Assembly (NCBI GenBank): GCA_015296085.1
Contig: DVDT01000055.1
Coordinates: 1-64,000, forward strand
Reading direction: 5' to 3'
Length of the DNA stretch: 64,000 bases
Origin: Trichormus sp. M33_DOE_039
GTDB lineage: Bacteria; Cyanobacteriota; Cyanobacteriia; Cyanobacteriales; Nostocaceae
The position numbers and the translations under genes were made by a program. The notes under the pieces are model-generated. The model was not told the origin of the DNA, ran no database searches, and was given only the letters and a program-made list of their open reading frames with translations. This document shows positions 17,279-28,052 of the stretch, one piece after another. Numbering within the stretch: the stretch's first letter is position 1; each line of letters begins with the position of its first letter.

Positions 17279-17290
17279 CTGCAAAGCTTG

Positions 17291-18274
17291 TTAATATCCG
17301 CTTTCTTCTTCGTATTCTGGCTGTCTTTCTTTCACTTTTTTGGGAATATTCACTGGTTGTGGGGGTGCATCTTCCCAAGCATCGCCTTCTACATCATCAT
17401 AATCGTCGTAATCGTCGGTATAAGGCTGGGGTTTATAGGGTTGTGATGGTGGTTCTTGATATCTGTCCTTACCTGTGGCTTCACTCCAGTTATCTTCTTC
17501 GTCTTCTTCGTATTGAATGGACTCGTAAGACCGCGCCTTCATAACTTCGCGCCTCGGTCTTTCTTCTTCTACGTAGTCCTCATTCCATTCTTCTTCTAAA
17601 GCTACTGGTTCGGGAGTGCGGACTTTGGGCTTGGGTGGCTGTAATGGTGTTCCACTGGGAAGTTGATTGGAGGGTGCAACAGCACGGGGGGCAGAATAGC
17701 CGTATTCTTCCTGTTCTCCCCTTTCCCAAGGTGCTTTACCAATACCCAGTCTTTCTAAAACACCGACTGTTAACTGGTTGACGCGTTCTTCAGCACCTTC
17801 AAACACAATCAATCTACTAGGGCCAGTGCTGACAACTTCTTCTATTGATATCTCGTAGGTACTCAAAAACTGGTCAGGGATTTGCGGCACTCCCAAAGAT
17901 GCGATGATGATGGAGCTTAATTTGCCTGTTTCAGCTTCAAATTTGAAGCCCCGCACTCTACCTAAAACTTCACCTGTTTCTGTAATGACTTCCCAGTTCA
18001 TCAGGTTACTCAGAGCTTCAACCTCAATGTCTTCGATGACATCTTCGTTATCCACCAGGATAACATCACCAAATTGGTTGATGCTGTTCAGGTACATATA
18101 GCGCGGCAGACCAGAGATAGAGATCAGGCTGTCTCGCAAACTAAGAGCCACAACCTCTCTTTGATCAATATCTACCCAAACTTGGCTGACTATGCCTAAT
18201 CGTTTGCCATTGTCGCGGGTAATTACCTGGGTATTTAATATGTCGGAACGCCTAATTATTTGTTCAGAGGTCAT
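17291..18274 (-). CDS. PRC-barrel domain protein with long acidic tail
   Basis: The 327-residue protein has two PRC-barrel-like units: residues about 5-80 (RRSDILNTQVITRDNGKRLGIVSQVWVD...) and about 90-160 (NLMNWEVITETGEVLGRVRGFKFE...). From residue 190 on the sequence is low-complexity and rich in Glu, Asp, Pro and Tyr, likely disordered. PRC barrels act in RNA processing (RimM), photosynthetic complex assembly and cell division; I cannot say which applies. It follows smc by 58 bp on the same strand and shares its terminator, so a link with chromosome segregation or division is plausible. Confidence 0.8.
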   Translation of the reverse strand: MTSEQIIRRSDILNTQVITRDNGKRLGIVSQVWVDIDQREVVALSLRDSLISISGLPRYMYLNSINQFGDVILVDNEDVIEDIEVEALSNLMNWEVITETGEVLGRVRGFKFEAETGKLSSIIIASLGVPQIPDQFLSTYEISIEEVVSTGPSRLIVFEGAEERVNQLTVGVLERLGIGKAPWERGEQEEYGYSAPRAVAPSNQLPSGTPLQPPKPKVRTPEPVALEEEWNEDYVEEERPRREVMKARSYESIQYEEDEEDNWSEATGKDRYQEPPSQPYKPQPYTDDYDDYDDVEGDAWEDAPPQPVNIPKKVKERQPEYEEESGY

Positions 18275-18332
18275 TCTATACGGAGTCCTGATCTCGAATC
18301 CGGTTTATCTATACACTATTATTAACAAAAAC

Positions 18333-21300
18333 TCAAGCAGATGTATTGGAGGATTGTAATTTAATTCCCAAAACTTGGGTGTAAGCTCCCCTGGCTTGAG
18401 TAACACCAATGGTGCGTTCGGCTGATTCTATCATCGGACGACGCAAACTCACAACTATGAACTGGGCTTGTTGTGCCTGTTTCTTGATCATTCTTGATAA
18501 TCGCTCAACGTTTGCGCCATCGAGAAACATATCCACTTCATCAAAGGCGTAGAAGGGTGAGGGGCGGTAGCGTTGGAGGGCGAATATAAAGCTTAATGCA
18601 GTGAGGGATTTTTCTCCCCCAGACATAGAGGCGAGTCTTTGGACTGGTTTACCTTTGGGGTGGGCGACTAAATTTAAGCCACTGGCGAAGGGATCTTCAG
18701 GATTATCCAGTTGCAGATAGCCGTCACCGTCAGAAAGAGTGGCGAAAATTCCTTGAAAGTTTTCGTTGACAGCATCGAAGGCTTCTTTAAAGGCTTGTTG
18801 GCGCAGCGTGGTAAAGTTCTCAATCCGCAAGAGTAATTCTGTACGTTCTGCTTCTAATGTCTGCAATTTTTGACTGAGTTCTTCGAGGCGGTTTTGAGTG
18901 CGTTCGTATTCTTCCAAAGCCAACATATTCACAGGTTCCATCGCTTGCAAGCGTTTGGCTAGCGATCGCAATTCTTTCTGCAATTCTTCTAAGTCTACCT
19001 GATCTGGTACTTCTGGTAAGGGATTGGGTAATTCGGGGGCGAGTTCTTGGATTTGGGTTTGCAAAGCTGCTAAGTCTTCCCGACGCTTCAGTTGGCTTTC
19101 TTCCAGCTTTTGGATTTCCCATTCTAATTGTTGCTGACGTAGGAGGTGCGATCGCACTTGCTGTTCTAGTGCATCGCGTTTTTGTTTTTCTTCACCCAGA
19201 TTCTTTTCCATTTCACTCATTTGAGCGCGGGTGGCGGCTATTTGAGTGCTGAGTGCTGAGTGCTGAGTGCTGAGGGTGGCGATTTGAGTTTGTTGAGTTT
19301 GTTGCTCTTGTTGATATTGAGTAATGCGTTGTTCAGCTTCTTGGATGCGTTCTTGGAGACGTTGTTGTTGATTTTCGAGGTTCTTTAATCTTTGTTCGGC
19401 TTCTCTAAAGGCGGTTTCTCTTTGCTGTAATTGCTGTTCTTGAATTTTTATTGTTGCTTGGATTTGTTGCCATTCACTGGGGGTTTGGGAAGCTTCTAAA
19501 TCGGCTAGGGTGTGGCGTAATTGCTGTAATTGGGTTTCTTGTCCTGGGAGTTCATTATCTAGGATTTCCAGGCGAGACTGGGCGGTGTGAAATTTTTCGG
19601 TGTTTTGGGTGAGTTGCGATCGCGTTCCTTCTAACTGCGCTGTTAAACTCTTAATCTCTTTTTGCAATTGTTCTAATTGCAATTGCTGTTCTCGCCGTGC
19701 TTGACGGGCTTCGGTGAGTTCTTGGGATAATTGTTTGCTTCTAGATGATAAAGTGGCGATCGCTTCGGTACAACGATCTAAAACTTTGTCAATATCCTGC
19801 AAACGCTGTTTTAAAGCTACCGCTTCGTCTGATTCCGCCGCTTCTCCCTTTCCAAAGCGTAATGATGAACGCTGATTCATACTACCGCCAGTCATCGCGC
19901 CACTGGTTTCTAGTAATTCGCCGTCTAAGGTGACGATGCGATATAAGCCGAGATTTTTCCGCGCCTGTTCTAAAGTACTGAATACGACTGTGTTACCGAA
20001 AACATAATTAAATACATCCCGATAACGGCGATCGCATTCTACTAAGTTCACTGCATAACTAACAAAGCCGTTAGCTAATCGTAATGTCGCATCTTGGGTA
20101 ATTCTGGGAGCTTGAATTTTGTTTAATGGTAAAAAAGTCGCTCTCCCCGCCCGTTTTTGTTTCAGCAGTTCAATGCCAGCGGCGGCGATACCGTCATCGT
20201 CCACTACAATATGTCCTAACCGCGCCCCAGCCGCAATTTCCAACGCTAACTGATAACGGGGTTCAACGCGTCCCAAATGCACCACCAAGCCGCAAACTCC
20301 AGGTAATCCTGATTGAATAATTACTTTACTGGCTTGCGTTCCCTGGACTTCTTGCTGGGCTTGGGTTTGTGCATCAATTTTATCTAACTGACGCTGTTTT
20401 TCTCGTTGTTCTTGCAACAACCGCTTTTGAGTTTCCTGTTGAATTTGTAATTCCTGATCTGTGGCGGTGAGATTTTGAGCTAAATCTTGGATGGGTTCAC
20501 TAGAAGTATTAAACTCGGCTTCTAACCTGGTACACTCAGCTTGTTTTTCTGCCAACTGCGGCTCTAAATTGGCAATTAACTGTGTTTCCTCTTCAATTAA
20601 CTCCTGTAATTGATTATTCCGTTCTCTAAGTTGGGCTTGTTCAGTACGCTGCGGTTCTAGAGTTTGCAGCAAAGTTTCTATTTGACGGTTGAGTGCAGTT
20701 TGTTGCTGTACCCAAGCTTCCGAAGCCGTGGCGATGGCTGCGGCGGCTTCACGGGACTTTTCCAAGACTTGTTGAGCTTCATCCCGTTGCTGCTGACAAT
20801 AGACGATGGATTGCTGTTCTAACCCCTGCGCTTGGGCGATTTCATTCAACCCCTGGTGCTGCTGTTGAATTTCTTGCTGAGTTTGCGCCAACCGCCTTGC
20901 AGTTTCTTGGGAAGTTGTGTTTAACTCTGCTTGCTGACGTTCCAGTTGCTTCCGTTCTGCTTCTTGGGTAGCCAGGGTAGATTGTACAGCTAATAGTTCT
21001 TCTTCACCCAAAGCTTTGACGTGAGCATTAAGTTGTTCTAATTCCGCTGTTTTTTGAGCAATTTCTGTATTGAGACTTGTGAGTTGAGTTGTGAGTTCAC
21101 CATAATTGCGATCGCCTGCTTGTATTTCCGTGGCTAACTTTTCCTGCTGCGCTTGCAGAGAACGCCAAGATAACACCGCCTCCCAAGATTGCTTATGCAA
21201 GTATTCTGTTCGTAGTTTTTGATACTTCTCCGCCTTCGCTTTATCTTGAGACAGGCGATCGCGCTGTAAAGTTAATTCATTCTCAATGATTCGACAACTA

Positions 21301-21980
21301 TCTTCTTTTTCTTTAACTTCATCTAAAGTCGCCTTAGCTTGATGAATTTTGCGATCAAACGCTGCTACCCCAGCCAATTCATCAATAATTTCCCGCCGTT
21401 CCTTAGCATTCATCGAGATAATACTAGTCACGTCCCCTTGCAGCACCACGTTATACCCTTCCGGGTAAATCCGCAGATTCTCCAACTGCTCATGCAACTC
21501 CGTCAAAGTACAGGATGCACCATTGATATAGTAATTCGACGTATAAGTCCCCTGATGAGTTACCCGTAACTTCCGAGTCACACTCCATTCTGTAGGTTTG
21601 TGACCATTACCATTGCCATTGACAGTTGGCTGTGCTTCTGTTGGCTCTTCATTTTGTAATAATTCTTCATCATGGCTGACCACTGACAATTGATCATTGA
21701 CATCTATCAAATCAGATAAATCAAAAGTCACAGTCACACTAGCCTCAACCGCCGCGCGACTTTTAGCCGTTTGAGTATTATTCACCAAATCCGGTAGGCG
21801 ATCTGCGCGCATTCCCTTAGAACTAGCCAGTCCCAAACAAAACAGCAGCGCATCCAGAATATTCGACTTCCCCGAACCATTTGGCCCAGAGATGACAGTG
21901 AACCCCGGTAGTAGAGGGACTGAAGTAGTACCACCGAAGGATTTAAAGTTGGTAAGTTCGACGCGCTTAATATGCACCAT
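18333..21980 (-). CDS. smc: Chromosome segregation protein SMC
   Basis: The 1215-residue ATPase organises and segregates chromosomes as a dimer with ScpA/ScpB. Walker A GPNGSGKS (32-39) lies in the N-terminal head. Two long coiled-coil arms flank the hinge (about 530-660, with LPGVCGLVVHLGRVEP...). The C-terminal head has the signature LASMSGGEKSLTALSF and Walker B FYAFDEVDMFLDG. Length is normal for the family. Two insertions look repeat-derived: a heptamer array in the coiled coil (19243-19274) and an Asn/Gly-rich segment (TVNGNGNGHKPTEW) before the WSVTRKLRV region. The PRC-barrel gene follows directly. Confidence 0.97.
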   Translation of the reverse strand: MVHIKRVELTNFKSFGGTTSVPLLPGFTVISGPNGSGKSNILDALLFCLGLASSKGMRADRLPDLVNNTQTAKSRAAVEASVTVTFDLSDLIDVNDQLSVVSHDEELLQNEEPTEAQPTVNGNGNGHKPTEWSVTRKLRVTHQGTYTSNYYINGASCTLTELHEQLENLRIYPEGYNVVLQGDVTSIISMNAKERREIIDELAGVAAFDRKIHQAKATLDEVKEKEDSCRIIENELTLQRDRLSQDKAKAEKYQKLRTEYLHKQSWEAVLSWRSLQAQQEKLATEIQAGDRNYGELTTQLTSLNTEIAQKTAELEQLNAHVKALGEEELLAVQSTLATQEAERKQLERQQAELNTTSQETARRLAQTQQEIQQQHQGLNEIAQAQGLEQQSIVYCQQQRDEAQQVLEKSREAAAAIATASEAWVQQQTALNRQIETLLQTLEPQRTEQAQLRERNNQLQELIEEETQLIANLEPQLAEKQAECTRLEAEFNTSSEPIQDLAQNLTATDQELQIQQETQKRLLQEQREKQRQLDKIDAQTQAQQEVQGTQASKVIIQSGLPGVCGLVVHLGRVEPRYQLALEIAAGARLGHIVVDDDGIAAAGIELLKQKRAGRATFLPLNKIQAPRITQDATLRLANGFVSYAVNLVECDRRYRDVFNYVFGNTVVFSTLEQARKNLGLYRIVTLDGELLETSGAMTGGSMNQRSSLRFGKGEAAESDEAVALKQRLQDIDKVLDRCTEAIATLSSRSKQLSQELTEARQARREQQLQLEQLQKEIKSLTAQLEGTRSQLTQNTEKFHTAQSRLEILDNELPGQETQLQQLRHTLADLEASQTPSEWQQIQATIKIQEQQLQQRETAFREAEQRLKNLENQQQRLQERIQEAEQRITQYQQEQQTQQTQIATLSTQHSALSTQIAATRAQMSEMEKNLGEEKQKRDALEQQVRSHLLRQQQLEWEIQKLEESQLKRREDLAALQTQIQELAPELPNPLPEVPDQVDLEELQKELRSLAKRLQAMEPVNMLALEEYERTQNRLEELSQKLQTLEAERTELLLRIENFTTLRQQAFKEAFDAVNENFQGIFATLSDGDGYLQLDNPEDPFASGLNLVAHPKGKPVQRLASMSGGEKSLTALSFIFALQRYRPSPFYAFDEVDMFLDGANVERLSRMIKKQAQQAQFIVVSLRRPMIESAERTIGVTQARGAYTQVLGIKLQSSNTSA
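19243..19274. repeat. Heptamer STRR array within smc
   Basis: TGAGTGC is repeated four times (19243-19270) plus TGAG. On the coding strand it encodes ALSTQHSALSTQ in the second coiled-coil arm. The reading frame is kept because flanking changes make up the difference. Confidence 0.85.
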
Positions 21981-22294
21981 AGGTGCTAAATCACAGGGAT
22001 AATGAAGAACAAGTGTATCAATTAATTAAAAATTAGCAAGTAGTTTATACCAGAGAATCCAGATTTTTTCACTCCAGGGACTCACAAGCCAGGATTTACC
22101 AGTCTGTTTATACTACAACATCCCTCCCGATTGACAATGCGGGATGAGTGATTATAGCTAAATTATGGGATGGAGGTGGAGCGATCGCTTGTTTAAATGA
22201 TTCAGACTCTTCATGTTTTCACTCCAAATAAAAGTAAAAACTACCAATAATTTATCTTAATTGATGCAATTTGTTGAGAAAATAAGCTTCGTTT
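21981..22294. other. 314-bp intergenic region upstream of smc
   Basis: It is AT-rich, with one GCGATCGC octamer near 22182. I see no ORF, tRNA or clear hairpin. It should hold the smc promoter and the 3' end of the transcript of the gene starting above it. Confidence 0.5.
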
Positions 22295-23653
22295 TTAAAA
22301 TCGGCAAGCCTGAATAAATCTATCGAGTGAAGCTTCAATATTAATGATTTCATCTATCCATTGATCCATTTCATCTGGTCGAAATTGTATACTTTTTGAA
22401 GTAACAGGAACCACAAATTGATCGCCCAAAACAACAGGTGGTAGCTGCATAGTGGTTTGTAATAAGTTTTCCATTGAAAGTGTGTTTTGTCCCCAAATAC
22501 CTCTTTGCACAAAGTTATATCTTCCTATAGAAAGTAATAGTCTTAACTTATTTGAGTATCTACCATCTAAAATCTCATATTCCAATTCCTGCATTTGAGT
22601 ATAAGCCAAATTATGGATAGTTTCCAAATCAGGAAGTCCAGCATTAATAAGTGCGTCTGTTAACCAATCTTCAACGGATAAACTATTATGATATTTAGGT
22701 GCTCTCTTGGCAATAGTCAGAAAAGCAAAGCCAGGATCTGCAAGCTCCTTAAGCGATTTCGTTCGGTCTTGCCAGATACTAAACTCCTCTGGTTCAATTA
22801 AAGAATCAAATAATGTCTTAGATAAATTTAAACAAAAAGTTGCTAATGCAGATGAAAGTTCGTAAGCTTTTAAAACTTCATCCAGTTCAATACAATTAGC
22901 CAAGCAGTGGGTCGCAACTGAGTAAATTGCTAGTTTGGAATTATATAAATTCTGCCGTATCTTAGACTCCAGATGAGACTGTTCTACTAACCTAGAGTTC
23001 TCATTAAGAAGTGTTAGAGCTTGACCTTTAACCTTTAACTCCGCATGAGTTGCATTAGATTCCGTTAACGAAAAGACACTGAAAGGAACACGGCAGAGAC
23101 GCTCACCTATAAAGTTTGAGAAAATAGTGAAAACAAAAGGTCTATCCGGTCTAGGCCGCCCATCAATCCCAAACTCTAAAGCAGATCCAAATTTATATTG
23201 CCAAGGGGTAATAATTGATTCTTGCTGCTCTACTTTATATTCTTCTGTGTAATAGGTTGCAAGCCTTGCTCTACGCCGTTCAGAATTAGCAAGTATAATT
23301 CTCCAGAAGTCATTCTCATTTTGATTAGTCCAGGCATTGATGGCGTTGTAAATTAGAACAAGCTGCCTTTGCCCCCACAAAGTAGATGTATGATCTAACC
23401 AGTGTGTTAGCTCATGTATGCACGTTGAATAAAATTGTGTTATTGATTCATATTTTTCCTCCAGATTGTTTTTTGGTTGATCTTGGAATTATTGAAAAAT
23501 TTGGAAGAAACTTTCCTTGTTTAAATAATCAATTAAAACTGTCTGCGAGAAATCATCATAGGAACCAATTTGTTCTAGGTTAGGAAATATACTCAAGTTT
23601 TTTGCATAATGTTTCAGCGTTTGAATAGCCTTCTGACTTTCAGTTCTTCTCAT
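22295..23653 (-). pseudogene. HExxH metallopeptidase-like protein, interrupted by an in-frame TAA
   Basis: One reading frame runs from ATG 23651-23653 to the stop at 22295 (452 codons with the internal one) and is broken only by TAA at 23489-23491 (codon 55). Before it are 54 codons (MRRTESQKAIQTLKHYAK...FFQIFQ). After it come 36 codons without a start (FQDQPKNN...) that contain CIHELTHWLDH, an HExxH zinc-peptidase motif at residues 80-84, then 361 more. The rest matches nothing I can name. The downstream part alone, from TTG 23378-23380, would miss the HExxH site. Either a nonsense mutation (CAA to TAA would fit), a sequencing error or readthrough. Confidence 0.7.
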
Positions 23654-23865
23654 AGCTTTATTTTTTATACATGGAACTTGCTTATATGCTTAACGATGAT
23701 TTGCTAGAACTAAGTACGTCATAGACTATTGAGATAAATTTCGCAGAATCTATCGTTAAAACGAGAGCGCAGCCATAAATGAATCTCATTTGCTTACTCT
23801 GAAGATTTGGCATTACCAGCTTATCCATTTCAGCCAAGTCCTGAAAAAACCTCACTTTTAACCTA

Positions 23866-23911
23866 CACAAAAAACGCAGAGGCACTCATCAAACTCTCTG
23901 CGCCTCTGCGT
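23866..23911 (-). terminator. Intrinsic terminator of secA
   Basis: On the minus strand ACGCAGAGGC and GCCTCTGCGT (23902-23911 with 23874-23883) form a perfect 10-bp stem, followed by TTTTTTGTGT. It starts 21 bp past the secA stop. The stem sequence belongs to a GCGCCTCTGCG-type repeat common in Nostoc, here serving as terminator. The rest of 23654-23865 shows no gene. Confidence 0.85.
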
Positions 23912-23931
23912 CTTTGCGTAAAATTATTCCC

Positions 23932-26724
23932 TTACACCATCTCAGAAGAAGTTTGCACCATCGGCTGAGGCTGAGGCTGGAACATGAACAGTGAGTAAAC
24001 CACATCCCGACGGATGTTTACCATCATATCCAAGAACAACTCGTAACCCTCACTCTTATACTCAATAAGCGGGTCTTTCTGTCCATAACCGCGTAAACCA
24101 ACCGACTCACGCAAAGCATCCATTTGTTGCAAGTGTTCCCGCCACAGGGTATCAATGCGCTGCAAGATGAAGAAACGTTCAGCTTGACGCATCAGTCCGG
24201 GCTGAATTTGGTCAATTTGCGCTTCCTTGAGGTCATAGGCAATTCTGACTTGTTCATGCAGAAAGGCTTTAATTTCGCCGACTCCCATGTCTTCTAATTG
24301 ACTAGCCTGCATATCAGACAGTAAATAGACAAACTCCTTAACTTTGTCTACCAACTTATCTAATTCCCACTCTTCTGAGGGCAAATCAGCGTTGATGTAG
24401 TAGTCAACGATGTCATCCATCGTTTTTTCGGCGTACTTAATCACCTGTTCTTTCAAGTCTTGACCTTCCAACACCCGGCGACGTTCGGCGTAGATGGCGC
24501 GGCGTTGGTTGTTCATCACCTCGTCATACTCAAACACCTGTTTACGGATGTCGTAGTAGTAGGTTTCAACTTTCTTTTGCGCGCCTTCCAAGCTGCGGGT
24601 CAGCATACCAGATTCAATAGGCATATCGTCTTCAACATTGAAGGCTTCCATTAAACCCGCAACGCGATCGCCACCAAAAATCCGCAGTAGGTTATCCTCT
24701 AAACTCAGGAAGAATCTTGTCGAACCAGGGTCGCCTTGTCGCCCGGCACGTCCCCGCAACTGGTTATCAATCCGCCGTGATTCGTGGCGTTCTGTACCAA
24801 TGACGTGCAGACCACCCCGTTCTACAACTTCATTATGTTCTCGTTCCGTAAATTCTTCGTATTCCTGCTTCACACGTTTGTAAGCATTTCGCAATTTCTG
24901 AATTACGGGGTCTTCTGTGGGGGCTTTCTCGGCGGCGACAGCTATCTTATCTTCTGCTTCCAGTTCTGGTAAACTCCGTTCACCATACTCACGTACCGCG
25001 AAATCTACAGCTTCTTTTAATAACTGTTCTGCTTCTTTAGAAAGCTGGGTAGGGAAAATCTCCGGGGAAGCCTTCCATGTTTTAACTTTTTTACCAGGAA
25101 TGAAGCCTTGACCACCACCATGTCCTGTAGGTAATCCCGCCGCCCTTTGTACGCCAAACACGTCTTCATCATCTGGTCTGACGATCCGGGGCATTAAGTA
25201 TTCTCGCAGTTTCAACCGCGCCATGTATTCGGAGTTACCACCGAGGATGATATCTGTACCGCGCCCCGCCATGTTGGTAGCAATAGTGACAGCACCCCTG
25301 CGTCCAGCCTGAGCGACAATTTCCGCTTCCCGCTCCACATTCTCTGGTCGTGCATTCAGTAATTCGTGGGGAATGCCTTGGGCTTTGAGTAATTGGCTGA
25401 GATATTCCGACTTTTCTACACTAGTAGTTCCCACTAGAACGGGTCTGCCTTGTTCGTGCATTTCGGCACATTCATTGGCGATCGCCCGCCATTTGCCTGT
25501 CTCTTTCTTAAATACCAAATCAGACAAATCTTCCCGTTTTCTGATTCTGTTAGTGGGAATGATTGTGACTTCTAATTTGTAAATTTTTTCAAACTCTGCT
25601 TCCTCTGTCTTCGCTGTTCCTGTCATCCCCGCCAATTTGGGATACAGCAAGAACAAGTTTTGATAAGTAATTGTCGCTAGAGTTTGGGTTTCCGGTTGAA
25701 TTTCTACGTGTTCTTTGGCTTCAATAGCTTGGTGTAAGCCATCACTCCAACGCCTTCCCGGTAACACCCGTCCGGTAAATTCATCGACAATTACTACTTC
25801 CCCATTGCGGACGATGTAGTTCACATCTTTGAGGAACAGTTCTTTAGCTTTAATCGCATTAAAAACAAAGTGCGCCCAAGGGTCTTCCGGGTCAAATAAA
25901 TCTGTAACTCCCAAAAGTTGCTCTGCTTCCGCAAAACCTTCATCTGTTAACAGCACGTTACGGGCTTTTTCATCCACCTCATAATGCTCTTCAGGTTGCA
26001 GCGTCAAAGCGATTTCTGCCGCTTGGAGATACTTTTCTGTTGGTCTTTCTACCTGACCGGAAATAATTAAAGGTGTCCTTGCCTCATCAATTAAGATTGA
26101 GTCTACTTCGTCAATGACACAGTAGTTAAAAGGACGCTGTACTACATCAGCCATTGATGTAGCCATATTATCCCGCAGATAGTCAAAGCCAACTTCGCTG
26201 TTAGTAACGTAAGTTATATCACAATCATAATTTTTCTTACGTTCAGAGGGAGTCATGGTCGCCTGAATTAACCCCACACTCAAACCCAGGAACCGATGCA
26301 CCTGTCCCATCCATTCTGCGTCCCGACGAGCCAGGTAATCGTTGACTGTGACCACGTGTACACCCTTACCTGTGAGTGCATTTAAATAACTAGGTAAGGT
26401 AGCTACCAGGGTTTTACCTTCGCCGGTTTTCATTTCCGCAATTTGCCCAGTGTGCAGAATTGCACCGCCCAATAGCTGGACATCAAAATGTCGCAACCCT
26501 AAGACTCGTCTTCCTGCCTCTCTGACTACAGCAAAGGCTTCTGGCAGGATATCATCCAGGGTTTCGCCTTTGGCAAGCCTCTGTTTAAACTCTGCTGTTT
26601 TGCCTTTCAAATCCTCATCAGCAAGACCTTTAATGTCTTCTTCTAAGAGATTAATTTCTGTAATGTAGGGTTGGTATTTTTTCAGCTTACGAGCGTTGGG
26701 GTCGCCCAACAAGAGTTTTAGCAT
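23932..26724 (-). CDS. secA: Preprotein translocase ATPase SecA
   Basis: The 930-residue motor drives proteins through SecYEG across the plasma and thylakoid membranes. Motifs are Walker [11 protein letters not shown] (about 98-107), [19 protein letters not shown], the helicase II region [15 protein letters not shown] and [29 protein letters not shown] split over the second nucleotide-binding fold, then the helical scaffold ([27 protein letters not shown]). The C-terminus ends [14 protein letters not shown] without the CxCxSGxx-CH zinc motif of E. coli SecA, as is usual in cyanobacteria. It is monocistronic with a strong terminator. Confidence 0.97.
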   Translation of the reverse strand: MLKLLLGDPNARKLKKYQPYITEINLLEEDIKGLADEDLKGKTAEFKQRLAKGETLDDILPEAFAVVREAGRRVLGLRHFDVQLLGGAILHTGQIAEMKTGEGKTLVATLPSYLNALTGKGVHVVTVNDYLARRDAEWMGQVHRFLGLSVGLIQATMTPSERKKNYDCDITYVTNSEVGFDYLRDNMATSMADVVQRPFNYCVIDEVDSILIDEARTPLIISGQVERPTEKYLQAAEIALTLQPEEHYEVDEKARNVLLTDEGFAEAEQLLGVTDLFDPEDPWAHFVFNAIKAKELFLKDVNYIVRNGEVVIVDEFTGRVLPGRRWSDGLHQAIEAKEHVEIQPETQTLATITYQNLFLLYPKLAGMTGTAKTEEAEFEKIYKLEVTIIPTNRIRKREDLSDLVFKKETGKWRAIANECAEMHEQGRPVLVGTTSVEKSEYLSQLLKAQGIPHELLNARPENVEREAEIVAQAGRRGAVTIATNMAGRGTDIILGGNSEYMARLKLREYLMPRIVRPDDEDVFGVQRAAGLPTGHGGGQGFIPGKKVKTWKASPEIFPTQLSKEAEQLLKEAVDFAVREYGERSLPELEAEDKIAVAAEKAPTEDPVIQKLRNAYKRVKQEYEEFTEREHNEVVERGGLHVIGTERHESRRIDNQLRGRAGRQGDPGSTRFFLSLEDNLLRIFGGDRVAGLMEAFNVEDDMPIESGMLTRSLEGAQKKVETYYYDIRKQVFEYDEVMNNQRRAIYAERRRVLEGQDLKEQVIKYAEKTMDDIVDYYINADLPSEEWELDKLVDKVKEFVYLLSDMQASQLEDMGVGEIKAFLHEQVRIAYDLKEAQIDQIQPGLMRQAERFFILQRIDTLWREHLQQMDALRESVGLRGYGQKDPLIEYKSEGYELFLDMMVNIRRDVVYSLFMFQPQPQPMVQTSSEMV

Positions 26725-27084
26725 GGCAGATTATGGAACTAAATTGAGGGGATGGGAATTAAAAGGGTTTGATTATTCTATTGATTATAAGAATTTAACC
26801 CAACCCAGCCATTGTAAGTAATAGATGGGTATGAGATGAAAATTAACTCAAAAACAGCAAAAATGACATTCAATCTATGTATTTAGATGATCCGTTTGAT
26901 TTCGCAGTTTAAATTAGAAACTCTCTTAATAGTATCATTTCACCCCCAGATGAGGCAGAGAACTCCGACTATACTCAAGTAGCAATACCCGATTGGGCAT
27001 TGGGAAGGGAGTATTGAGTTTTTTATTCCCCTGCCCCTCCGCAATTGCTCCCTGCATCCCCTGCTTCTTCTCCCTCCTCAGTCT
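26725..27084. other. 360-bp intergenic region, secA upstream
   Basis: AT-rich near secA, then a C-rich stretch (27025-27085) of CCCCTGC-type low-complexity repeats next to the cytochrome gene end. I see no ORF, RNA gene or good terminator. Confidence 0.5.
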
Positions 27085-27627
27085 CTACTTATCCCACTCT
27101 GAACTCAAGCGACGGAAATTATACCCCTGCGCACTGGGATGACAAATGACACAACTACTGATTTGCACAGGACGCGGTAACTCTACTTGAGGATGTAAGG
27201 CTTTAAAATACCGAGAATTATTAACTCGATAGGGAGTTTCTTCATTTTGTAGCTGGGAGCGTGAGAAGGTGGAAAGATACTTCCAAACTAGAGTACGGCT
27301 TGGATCTAATAGTGGTTTGAGAGTTGCGCCGTAGTGTTGTGAGTCTTCTAATAGGTTTTTCCACGTTTGGGTAGGGAAAACTTCAGGTGGCAATGCAATG
27401 TGACAACTAGCACAATTTTCCTGATATAGTTCTTGCCCTAGTTGGTATCTGGCGGGAACTACGTCAACTGTACCAATTTCTGATACTGGGGTGGCACCTT
27501 GCACGTTAGTTGCTAAGGCTAACAACCAGCCCATCACCAGACTCCAAACCAGAATGGTGAGAATTAATCCTAGAGGCCGGCGTTTGAGTGTGGGTTTACG
27601 GGATTTACGTTTAACCAGATTTGACAT
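27085..27627 (-). CDS. Membrane-anchored diheme cytochrome c
   Basis: The 180-residue protein has two CxxCH heme c sites, CASCH (72-76) and CVICH (159-163). A basic N-terminus followed by a hydrophobic segment (about 20-42, LILTILVWSLVMGWLLALA) is a signal anchor, so the hemes face the lumen or periplasm. The spacing and the GQELYQENCASCHIALPPEVFPTQTWKNLL segment fit the small diheme cytochromes (DHC-like) seen in cyanobacteria. Its electron partners are not known. No operon partner is visible, and no terminator is evident. Confidence 0.85.
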   Translation of the reverse strand: MSNLVKRKSRKPTLKRRPLGLILTILVWSLVMGWLLALATNVQGATPVSEIGTVDVVPARYQLGQELYQENCASCHIALPPEVFPTQTWKNLLEDSQHYGATLKPLLDPSRTLVWKYLSTFSRSQLQNEETPYRVNNSRYFKALHPQVELPRPVQISSCVICHPSAQGYNFRRLSSEWDK

Positions 27628-28052
27628 TCCTCACATTCCCAGATACTGAAATTTATCCATTGTTGCTCATAATAAGACTTAAACATCTTTAGTGATGTTG
27701 TGGATAAAAATAACTATTTTAATTTTTTACCAAATAAGACTTATATTCCAATATGGTTCAGTTAAGGTTACAAGAAGACGGCTTGAGAAGGAAGCAAAAG
27801 TTCATAGTAATGACTTTAGTCCGTACTACGAAGCAGACTCAAATACTTGTAAATGATTCAACTTAGATAAATCAGTTGGTATTTAGTACTTTTACCTTTT
27901 TGGATATTACTGTTGTGAACTCTCACCTTATAAACAAAATATTCTGGGAATTGGGGACTGGGAAAGAGAGATTGTCATGTTTAGTTTGGGAATTTTCCCC
28001 ACACCCCTACACCCCTACACCCCTACACCCTTATACCCCCATCCCCTCAATG
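27628..28052. other. 425-bp region with CACCCCTA tandem repeats
   Basis: AGTAATGACTTTAGTCCGTACT near 27806 is an imperfect short hairpin of a type also seen at 58041-58060. At 27997-28043 an array of CACCCCTA octamers occurs just past the end of the exported-protein gene. Short plus-strand frames over the array are not credible genes. Confidence 0.6.

Noticed and set aside
18820-19122. Long overlapping ORFs on either strand inside smc, secA, nifJ and the P-type ATPase
   Set aside because: They are frame shadows of clearly conserved proteins and have no motifs or start signals of their own.
23682-23885. 67-residue minus-strand ORF between secA and the HExxH gene
   Set aside because: It starts inside the secA terminator hairpin repeat and matches nothing; it has no ribosome-binding site.
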